A program made the translations under genes and the position numbers. Positions 1 to 5,022 of a stretch of DNA of 5,022 bases are shown piece by piece. The stretch covers positions 1 to 5,022 of the forward strand of contig JBNLBT010000159.1 of NCBI GenBank assembly GCA_050303435.1. Reading direction: 5' to 3'. The stretch is from JBNLBT01 sp050303435 (GTDB lineage Bacteria > Pseudomonadota > Gammaproteobacteria > Xanthomonadales > Marinicellaceae). Under the pieces are notes generated by a model. It ran no database searches, was not told the origin of the DNA, and saw only the letters and a program-made list of their open reading frames with translations. Every line of letters starts with the position of its first letter. Within the stretch, counting starts at the first letter, position 1.

Positions 1-39
1 ATGATCGGTGGACGTCGGTAGGCGTGTACCGGCGTGATC

Positions 40-1275
40 TCAACGGCCGCCACGACGTGACCTCAATTCGTTGAGTATTTCCGCGCCGCTGACGCCCCGT
101 GCGCGCGCGGAAACCAGGGTGAAATACAACAGATCGGCGGCTTCCCATCGCACGTGTTCGGCTTCACTGGCTTCCAGCAGTTCGGCGCATTCCTCGCGCA
201 GTTTTTCCGCCTGCAGGTCCGCATCGCCGAGCAACTTCAGGGTGTAAGACTTCGTCGATTTCTCGGCCACGCGCCGTTCAAACACGCGGTCCAGTTCAGG
301 CAGTGAAAACGGCGCCTGCGCGCGAGCAAAACAACTGGCCCGGCCCAAATGACAGGCCGCGCCCTTCTGACGCACCTGAAACAACAGCGCGTCGCCGTCG
401 CAGTCAAAATCCACCCGGCACAAAACCTGTGTGTGGCCGCTGGTGTCGCCCTTGCGCCACAGCGCATTGCGCGAACGCGAGTGATACACCCCGCGGCGTT
501 GTTGCAGCGCCTGCTGCAAGGAGTCACGCGACGAATAGGCCAGCATCAACACCCGCCCGTCGTCGACGTCCTGCACCACCGTCGGCAGCAAGCTCATCTT
601 GTCGAAATCCAGCAAGGCCGGCCACGCTTCATCCAGGCGGATTGCGCCAGAATACAGCGACATGCCAATCTGCGCGTGCGCGCCGCGGGCATTGATCCAT
701 TGCAGATCGGCCAGATCCCGCACCCCGCCGGCCACTGTGACCGGTCGCGGCGATGCCGCCAGCACCGCCTCGATGCGCGCGCGGTCCAGCCCCTGCATCA
801 AGCCTTCACGTTCGACCTGGGTGTAAAGAAATTCGCCGCAATGCGGCGCCAATTGCGGCAGCACATCCAGCACCAAAGCCGCGCCGTCCTGTTGCCAGCC
901 GTGCGTGGTCAGCACATCGCCGCGGGCATCCACGGCGCAGATCACCGCCTCGCGCGGCAATTCACGCACCCACGCTTCGCCTGCGCAGGTGCCGATGATG
1001 ACGCGGCTGGCGCCACAGGCCAGGTAATTTCGTGCGGTCTGTAAATCGCGAATGCCGCCGCCGACCCGGCAGGGGTGGCGCTTGAGCAGTTGTTTGATCA
1101 GCGCGGCGTTGTCGCCCCGGCCCATCGCCGCGTCCAGATCCACCAGCGCCACCTCACCGTACAGCGAAAATTCATCCAGCAGCGCGAACACGTCTTCGCG
1201 CTCCAGGACTTTTTCACGCCCCTGGCGCAGCTGCACAGCGCGGCCGTTCATTAAATCAATCGAAGGAATGATCAC
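40..1275 (-). CDS. hisAIE: Trifunctional HisA-HisI-HisE fusion (ProFAR isomerase / PRA-CH / PRA-PH)
   Basis: A 411-residue chain with three enzymes for consecutive reactions. Residues 1 to about 222 are the HisA barrel, which isomerises ProFAR to PRFAR (step 4): catalytic Asp7 in IIPSID and Asp116 in AVDARGD, Thr152, and phosphate-site motifs VGGGIRD (71-77) and VAGGVRD (181-187). Residues from about 225 to 320 are the HisI phosphoribosyl-AMP cyclohydrolase (step 3): metal ligands in DFDCDGD (Asp291, Cys292, Asp293, Asp295), RKGDTSGHT (274-282), and zinc ligands Cys308 and Cys315. Residues from about 325 to 411 are the HisE phosphoribosyl-ATP pyrophosphohydrolase (step 2), of MazG-like helical type: SYTLKLL (343-349), Glu361/Glu362/Glu365 and Glu378/Asp381. 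HisIE fusion is common; joining it to HisA is not, and the HisA barrel is about 20 residues shorter than the usual 245 with almost no linker. The GTG start overlaps the HisHF stop (GTGA) and has GAGGAG six bases upstream. It is the last his gene visible. Confidence 0.95.
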   Translation of the reverse strand: MIIPSIDLMNGRAVQLRQGREKVLEREDVFALLDEFSLYGEVALVDLDAAMGRGDNAALIKQLLKRHPCRVGGGIRDLQTARNYLACGASRVIIGTCAGEAWVRELPREAVICAVDARGDVLTTHGWQQDGAALVLDVLPQLAPHCGEFLYTQVEREGLMQGLDRARIEAVLAASPRPVTVAGGVRDLADLQWINARGAHAQIGMSLYSGAIRLDEAWPALLDFDKMSLLPTVVQDVDDGRVLMLAYSSRDSLQQALQQRRGVYHSRSRNALWRKGDTSGHTQVLCRVDFDCDGDALLFQVRQKGAACHLGRASCFARAQAPFSLPELDRVFERRVAEKSTKSYTLKLLGDADLQAEKLREECAELLEASEAEHVRWEAADLLYFTLVSARARGVSGAEILNELRSRRGGR

Positions 1276-2669
1276 AAGCTTCTCCTCATTGGCATGTTGT
1301 TTTGTTGCAGAAAATCTTTCACCTGGTCCACGCGGTATTCATTGCGGTGAAAGATGCCCGCGGCCAGCACCGCATCGGCGCCGGCGCGAAAGGCGTCGAG
1401 AAAATCCGCCGGTTTATTGGCGCCGCCCGAAGCGATCACCTGAATCGGCAATTCGGCCGAGTCCGCCAGCAATTCGAGGTCAAAACCCTCGCCGGTGCCG
1501 TCGCGGTGCATGGCGGTGAGCAGTATTTCGCCGGCCCCGCGATCAACGATTTCGCGCATCCAGTCAGCAAACACCCGCTCCGTGGGCACCGAACCGCCGT
1601 GGGTGCACACCACCAGTTCACCGGCCCCGGTGCGTTCAACGTCCACCGCCAGCACCAGCGACTGCGAACCAAAACGCCGACTGATCGCATCAATCAGGCC
1701 CGGATTCAATACCGCCGCGGTGTTGATCGCGATTTTGTCTGCGCCGGCGTCAAAAAAACGCTGCACATCGTCGATGGTGCGCACCCCTCCACCCACCGTA
1801 AATGGAATGCGCAAACCGCCGGCCACCGTGTTGACCATGGCCAACGCCGCCGGTTGCTCATCGACGCTGGCACGCACATCCAGAAACACCACTTCATCGG
1901 CGCCCTGGGACTGGTAGTTGCGCGCCAACGTCAATGGATCGCCCAGCACTTTGAGCTGTTTGAAGCGCGTGCCTTTGACCACTTGGCCGTGGGCCACGTC
2001 GAGACAGGGAATGATGCGCGGCAGCAGATCGCAGGAATCACCGGCCGGCGGACAAGCCGCACCCGCAGGATCAATCCTGCCAAGCCGGCCATTCAGTGCG
2101 GCGTCCAGCCAGCGCGTGCCCGCCGGACCGGATTTTTCCGGGTGGAACTGAAAGCCGCACAGCGTGCCCGCGCACACCACCGCACTGAAACGTTCGCCGC
2201 AGTGGGTGGTGGCCAGCGTGTGCGGCGATTCCGTCACGGCGTAGCTGTTGACGAAATAGCCGCATTCTCCGTGCAAGTTCGGGTCGTTGCTGCGCAGCAC
2301 CGACCAGCCCACCATCGGCAACTTGGAATAATTCAAACGCCGCAAGCGGCCCGGCAGGAAACCCAGTCCGGCCGCCTCGGGGTCTTCTTCGCTGCCCTCG
2401 AACAACACCTGCATGCCGACGCAGATGCCCACCAGTTGACCGCCCCGTTGGAGGTACTCACGCAAGTAATCACGCCAGTGCAGCCGCGTCAATTGCTCAG
2501 CGGTGAAGGCAAACCGACCCTGCCCCGGCAGCACCAGCGCGTCCAATGCCAGTTCGGGCCGCGGCGTGCGCAAACGCAGCACGCGATGCCCCAACGATTC
2601 CAGCGCGCTTTGCAGGCTGTGCAAATTGCCGCTGTCCAGATCAATGATGCCCACGGTTTTCTGCCTCAT
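1272..2669 (-). CDS. hisHF: Imidazole glycerol phosphate synthase, fused glutaminase-cyclase (HisH-HisF)
   Basis: One 465-residue chain carries both halves of IGP synthase (step 5), which turns PRFAR plus glutamine-derived ammonia into imidazoleglycerol phosphate and AICAR. Residues 1 to about 193 are the class I glutamine amidotransferase HisH: LPGQG (47-51, oxyanion strand), nucleophile Cys83 in GICVGMQ, and His176/Glu178 in FHPEK. Residues 216-465 are a full (beta/alpha)8 HisF barrel: catalytic Asp224 in PCLD and Asp343 in AVDVER, with phosphate-site motifs VGGG (292-295) and ASGGA (413-417). Counterparts of the Thermotoga ammonia-gate residues are all present: Arg218, Glu259, Lys312 and Glu381. 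A Pro/Ala/Gly-rich linker of about 22 residues joins them (194-215). Most bacteria encode separate HisH and HisF; the H-then-F order matches eukaryotic HIS7. The ATG start overlaps the hisB stop (ATGA), with a G-rich AAGGGGG stretch seven bases upstream. Domain calls are near certain. Confidence 0.96.
   Translation of the reverse strand: MRQKTVGIIDLDSGNLHSLQSALESLGHRVLRLRTPRPELALDALVLPGQGRFAFTAEQLTRLHWRDYLREYLQRGGQLVGICVGMQVLFEGSEEDPEAAGLGFLPGRLRRLNYSKLPMVGWSVLRSNDPNLHGECGYFVNSYAVTESPHTLATTHCGERFSAVVCAGTLCGFQFHPEKSGPAGTRWLDAALNGRLGRIDPAGAACPPAGDSCDLLPRIIPCLDVAHGQVVKGTRFKQLKVLGDPLTLARNYQSQGADEVVFLDVRASVDEQPAALAMVNTVAGGLRIPFTVGGGVRTIDDVQRFFDAGADKIAINTAAVLNPGLIDAISRRFGSQSLVLAVDVERTGAGELVVCTHGGSVPTERVFADWMREIVDRGAGEILLTAMHRDGTGEGFDLELLADSAELPIQVIASGGANKPADFLDAFRAGADAVLAAGIFHRNEYRVDQVKDFLQQNNMPMRRSL
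1282..1287 (-). promoter_or_regulatory. Shine-Dalgarno sequence of hisAIE
   Basis: GAGGAG on the minus strand lies six bases before the GTG at 1275, within the last codons of HisHF. It supports GTG as the real start, which gives the canonical HisA N-terminus beginning (M)IIPSID, and it favours re-initiation by ribosomes finishing HisHF. Confidence 0.85.
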
Positions 2670-3250
2670 CCCAGGGCCCCCTTGCTGCTGCGCAAGCGCT
2701 CATCGGCCTGCAAGGCCTCGGCCAAAGCCCAGGCCATGGCCTTGAACGCGCTTTCAATCAAGTGGTGGTTGTTGCTGAAATACAGGTTTTTCAGGTGCAG
2801 ATTGATGCCGGCATTGATCGCCAGCGTGTAGAAAAAGTGCGCCCACATCTCGGTGCCGATGCCGCCCAGCGAATCACGCGTGAACGGCAAGTCAATCACC
2901 GCATACGGGCGATCGCACAGATCCACCGCACACAACGTCAGCGCCTCGTCCATCGGCAGCAGGCGCTGACCATAGCGCCGCCACGGCCCGCCGTTCACCC
3001 AGTATTCGCGCAACGCCCGCCCCAAACAAATGGCCACGTCTTCAATGCCGTGGTGATCGTCGACCGCGTAATCGGCCTGCACCTGCAAACGGCAACGCCA
3101 GCCCGCGTGCACACACAACTGTTCCAGCATGTGATCCAGAAACGGCAGCCCGGAGTCCAATTCAATGCCAAGATCCTCAGCGCCGTCTGCACCCACCGCC
3201 AGCACACACACAACGTCCGTTTCCGTGGTTTTTCGTTTAATTTCAATCAC
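2666..3250 (-). CDS. hisB: Imidazoleglycerol-phosphate dehydratase (stand-alone)
   Basis: A 194-residue protein, the normal length for a monofunctional IGP dehydratase, with no phosphatase domain at its N-terminus. It converts imidazoleglycerol phosphate to imidazoleacetol phosphate in the cytoplasm (step 6), using a di-manganese site. Family motifs in order are KTTETDV (7-13), SGLPFLDHMLEQ (33-44), DDHHGIED (64-71), RRYGQ...PMDEAL (91-104), HFFYTLA (138-144), NNHHLIESAFKAMA (160-173) and SSKG (188-191). The metal ligands expected from the family are present: His40, His66, His67, Glu70, His138, His162, His163 and Glu166. I chose GTG at 3250. It gives the family-standard N-terminus, overlaps the HisC-HAD stop by four bases (GTGA) and has a strong GGAGG seven bases upstream. 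The frame stays open to an ATG at 3352, but that would add 34 basic residues unlike the family. Small deviations from consensus are Gly68 for the usual Thr/Ser in HHTVED and Ala59 where Gly is common. Confidence 0.96.
   Translation of the reverse strand: MIEIKRKTTETDVVCVLAVGADGAEDLGIELDSGLPFLDHMLEQLCVHAGWRCRLQVQADYAVDDHHGIEDVAICLGRALREYWVNGGPWRRYGQRLLPMDEALTLCAVDLCDRPYAVIDLPFTRDSLGGIGTEMWAHFFYTLAINAGINLHLKNLYFSNNHHLIESAFKAMAWALAEALQADERLRSSKGALG
2677..2683 (-). promoter_or_regulatory. Weak Shine-Dalgarno-like sequence of hisHF
   Basis: AAGGGGG on the minus strand ends seven bases before the ATG at 2669, inside the end of hisB. It is a poorer match to the anti-SD than those of hisB and hisAIE, so initiation here probably relies more on coupling through the ATGA overlap. 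Confidence 0.45.
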
Positions 3251-4899
3251 AACAAATCCTCCAGAGCATTGACCGACGGCAGCACAATGTGCGCGCCGGC
3301 CTGTAACAAAGCGGGCGTTTTTTCCCCGCCGCCGATGCCGATGCACACGCAACCGGCCGCCGCACCGGCCTGCATGTCATCGACGTTGTCGCCGATGTAC
3401 CAGGCGTTCTCGCGCTGCGCCTGACCCTCGGTCCCAACCACACTTCCCTGCAAAGCCAACAGCACGCCTTCAGGATCGGGCTTGGCCCGCTGCACGTCGT
3501 CCAGTGAAACCAGCGCGGCGACGTCCAATCCCAGCAATTGCAGGCCTTCCTCTGCTTCAATCCGCGGTCGTCCGGTGATCACCGCCACGCGGTGTTGCCC
3601 GGCCTGCAGTCGGGTTTTCAGGGCCTCGCCCAGCAACGGTTTCTCACGCGCCTGCAAACCGCTGCCCGGCGTTGCACCGCGATACAGGGTCTGGAAATGT
3701 TCAATCACCGCAGCGCGTGTACATTCAATGTTTTGTTGCGCCAGCAGGCGTCGGGTCAAATCCCAGTCGTTGTTGTATCCACCGCCGCGCCGGAGCTCCT
3801 GAATGTCATTGTCGCTGACCGCTTCGCCGCCCAGCCCCTGCACCGTTTGCTGCACGCAGGCGTCGTAGCTGTCGCGCGTATCGATCAACACCCCGTCCAT
3901 GTCAAAGCCCAGCCAGACCGGCCGCAAGGCGCGCTCCAGCACCGACTCAAGCACGGCGGTGTCAAGCGGCACGGTGATGCGCACCGCATCCGGCAGTCCC
4001 GCCAGTTCGGTTTTAATCGCCAGGCCCGCAGCGCGGCAGAGCGCATCCAGCAAAACCTTGCGCCGCGTGTTCAAGCGCAACAACAGAAAATTCCCGCGCC
4101 CATCAAACACCGGCACACCGCACTGGGTCAGCCAATCAAACAGCCGCGCGCGGTTGTCGGCAATGCTGGCGCAGTAAAACCGCACCTCAGAACGGTTGGC
4201 CAGCGCCAATGACAAAGCCGCCATGTTCAACGCCGACACATTGAATGGCATGGCCAGCCGGCGCCAGGTTTCAATGCGCGCCGCGGCGCCGACCATGCAG
4301 CCTAAACGCGCCCCAGCGAGCCCAAATGACTTGGAAAAACTGCGCAGGCACGACAGGTGATCCCAGCGTTCGATCCAGGCCAGCGAGGCGTCCGGGTTCG
4401 GCGCGAAATCCACGTAGGCTTCATCGAGGAACACCTCAGCTTCTCGCGCCTTGGCCTGCGCCAGCGCCCATTCAATGCGCACTTCGGGCAGACATTCCCC
4501 GGTGGGGTTGTTCGGCCGGGTCAGCACCAGGCAATCGCCGACCTCGAGCGTCGCCACGGCCGCGTCCAGATCCACACCCAAATCCACACGCGCCGGCACA
4601 AACACCACTTGACAGGGCCACACCGTCGCGCCGTGCTGATACTGACTGAAACACGGTTCCGGAATCACCAGCCGCGTGCCTTGCAGTGTGGCGCGTTTGA
4701 ACAGCCACTCGATCGCCTCATCGCCGCCGTTGCTCAACAATACCTGGCCGGTCGACACACTTAAAGCCGCGGCCACTTCAGCCTCACCGGCGGCGCGGTC
4801 CGGGTAGCGCCACAGGGTTTCCAGCGGCGCCGCGTAATTGCGCAGCCATTGAGGCGCGCCGTCACTGCGTTCATTGAAATCAAGTTTCATGGCGTTCAC
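3247..4899 (-). CDS. hisC: Histidinol-phosphate aminotransferase fused to a HAD-family phosphatase (probable histidinol-phosphatase)
   Basis: A 550-residue two-domain protein. Residues 1 to about 327 are a fold-type I PLP aminotransferase of the HisC family. Visible motifs are RYPD (31-34), RPNNPTG (128-134), DEAYVDF (159-165; Asp159 pairs with the PLP ring nitrogen), SFSKSFGLAGARLG (187-200; Lys190 is the Schiff-base lysine) and VRITV (306-310). Residues 328-550 are a HAD hydrolase: motif I FDMDGVLIDT (nucleophile Asp333, Asp335), motif II ITGRP (Thr442), motif III Lys473, motif IV GDNVDD (Asp504, Asp508). About 95 residues between motifs I and II form a class I cap containing GGGYNNDWDLT, a signature I associate with the TIGR01548 HAD group. 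HisC makes L-histidinol phosphate; the phosphatase would then make histidinol (inferred from the fusion and the operon). The GTG start overlaps the hisG stop; ATG at 4890 is an alternative. An in-frame TAA at 4908-4906 rules out a longer N-terminus, so the usual HisC N-terminal arm (about 28 residues) is missing. No Shine-Dalgarno sequence is visible. Confidence 0.93.
   Translation of the reverse strand: MNAMKLDFNERSDGAPQWLRNYAAPLETLWRYPDRAAGEAEVAAALSVSTGQVLLSNGGDEAIEWLFKRATLQGTRLVIPEPCFSQYQHGATVWPCQVVFVPARVDLGVDLDAAVATLEVGDCLVLTRPNNPTGECLPEVRIEWALAQAKAREAEVFLDEAYVDFAPNPDASLAWIERWDHLSCLRSFSKSFGLAGARLGCMVGAAARIETWRRLAMPFNVSALNMAALSLALANRSEVRFYCASIADNRARLFDWLTQCGVPVFDGRGNFLLLRLNTRRKVLLDALCRAAGLAIKTELAGLPDAVRITVPLDTAVLESVLERALRPVWLGFDMDGVLIDTRDSYDACVQQTVQGLGGEAVSDNDIQELRRGGGYNNDWDLTRRLLAQQNIECTRAAVIEHFQTLYRGATPGSGLQAREKPLLGEALKTRLQAGQHRVAVITGRPRIEAEEGLQLLGLDVAALVSLDDVQRAKPDPEGVLLALQGSVVGTEGQAQRENAWYIGDNVDDMQAGAAAGCVCIGIGGGEKTPALLQAGAHIVLPSVNALEDLL
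3258..3262 (-). promoter_or_regulatory. Shine-Dalgarno sequence of hisB
   Basis: GGAGG on the minus strand lies seven bases before the GTG at 3250, inside the last codons of the HisC-HAD fusion. It decides the hisB start in favour of this GTG over the distant in-frame ATG at 3352, and lets hisB be translated well despite a non-ATG start. Confidence 0.85.
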
Positions 4900-5022
4900 A
4901 GTATTTTATTGATTGGCACTTCCAGAATGTCGCTGGCACCGCAGGCCAGCAACTGCGGAATCAATGCGCTGACGGCACTGGAAGGCACCGCCGCGCGCAC
5001 CGAAAACGCGTTGCTGCGGTAC
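4896..5022 (-). CDS. hisG: ATP phosphoribosyltransferase, long form, C-terminal end (partial)
   Basis: This is the 3' end of a gene that enters from the right edge: 41 complete codons and a TGA stop. The visible residues end in the pattern LLACGASDILEVPINKIL, which matches the last strand-helix-strand of the C-terminal regulatory domain of long-form HisG (in the E. coli protein, a KALGAS...VLPIEKM-type ending). HisG starts the pathway by joining ATP and PRPP to give phosphoribosyl-ATP. In the long form this C-terminal domain binds histidine for feedback inhibition, and short-form HisG lacks it. The catalytic domains lie outside the window. The stop codon overlaps the GTG start of the HisC fusion by four bases (GTGA), so the two genes should be co-transcribed and translationally coupled. 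In enterobacteria hisD would follow here, but it does not. The family call rests on a short tail plus its operon context. Confidence 0.85.
   Translation of the reverse strand, partial: YRSNAFSVRAAVPSSAVSALIPQLLACGASDILEVPINKIL

Noticed and set aside
21..36. A GGCGTG direct repeat with a possible terminator at the left edge
   Set aside because: Only two 6-base copies are present, with no stable stem and no T-tract; they look like chance in GC-rich DNA.
349..1044. A 231-codon plus-strand open frame opposite hisAIE
   Set aside because: It lies wholly antisense to the HisA and HisI domains, has a biased His/Gln/Arg composition and no recognisable motif.
1272..2669. PGQG in place of PGVG in the HisH oxyanion strand as a defect
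   Set aside because: I recall the Gln form in HisH of other proteobacteria, and the Cys-His-Glu triad is intact.
1302..2831. A 509-codon plus-strand open frame opposite HisHF and the end of hisB
   Set aside because: It is an antisense shadow. The minus-strand genes have full catalytic motifs, and the plus-strand product is a His/Arg/Gln/Ala-rich sequence without family motifs that crosses two real genes.
3251..3352. An N-terminal extension of hisB to the ATG at 3352
   Set aside because: It would add 34 Arg-rich residues overlapping the HAD domain. GTG at 3250 has GGAGG at good spacing, the 4-base overlap and the family-standard length.
2762..3424. A 220-codon plus-strand open frame across hisB and the HAD domain
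   Set aside because: It is antisense to well-supported genes, spans their junction and shows no domain; GC-rich codon use explains the open frame.
3250..3918. The HAD domain as a HisB-N-type phosphatase split off from hisB
   Set aside because: The large cap between motifs I and II and the lack of a Cys/His zinc loop do not fit HisB-N.
3538..4212. A 224-codon plus-strand open frame opposite the HisC-HAD fusion
   Set aside because: It is antisense to conserved motifs of both domains, with low-information composition.

Overview
The window is a tightly packed piece of a histidine biosynthesis operon. Every gene is read on the minus strand, so the operon runs from the right edge to the left edge. 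In transcription order it holds: the last 41 codons of hisG (long form); a HisC-HAD phosphatase fusion (4899-3247); a stand-alone hisB dehydratase (3250-2666); a HisH-HisF fusion (2669-1272); and a HisA-HisI-HisE fusion (1275-40). Only bases 1-39 at the left edge lie outside a called gene, and I see no RNA gene, mobile element, CRISPR array, promoter or convincing terminator.

The organism looks like a GC-rich bacterium. A long-form HisG with the order G...C-(N)-B-H...I resembles the proteobacterial hisGDCBHAFI operon, so a proteobacterium is plausible. The lineage cannot be fixed from this window.

The four complete reading frames cover reactions 2 to 8 of the ten-step pathway. HisAIE carries steps 4, 3 and 2 in domain order, HisHF step 5, HisB step 6 and HisC-HAD steps 7 and 8. 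Apart from hisG (step 1), the domain order is almost the exact reverse of the reaction order; only the step 7/8 pair runs forward. hisD (steps 9-10), which sits between hisG and hisC in enterobacteria, is absent from that place.

All four gene junctions are 4-base overlaps of the NTGA type (three GTGA, one ATGA), which points to strict translational coupling. Good Shine-Dalgarno sequences precede hisB and hisA, a weaker one precedes hisHF, and none is visible before hisC.

The main points of interest are three fusions in one operon and the phosphatase. It is a capped class I HAD domain fused to the C-terminus of HisC, not the capless class III domain fused to the N-terminus of HisB in enterobacteria. 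This suggests an independent recruitment of histidinol-phosphate phosphatase.
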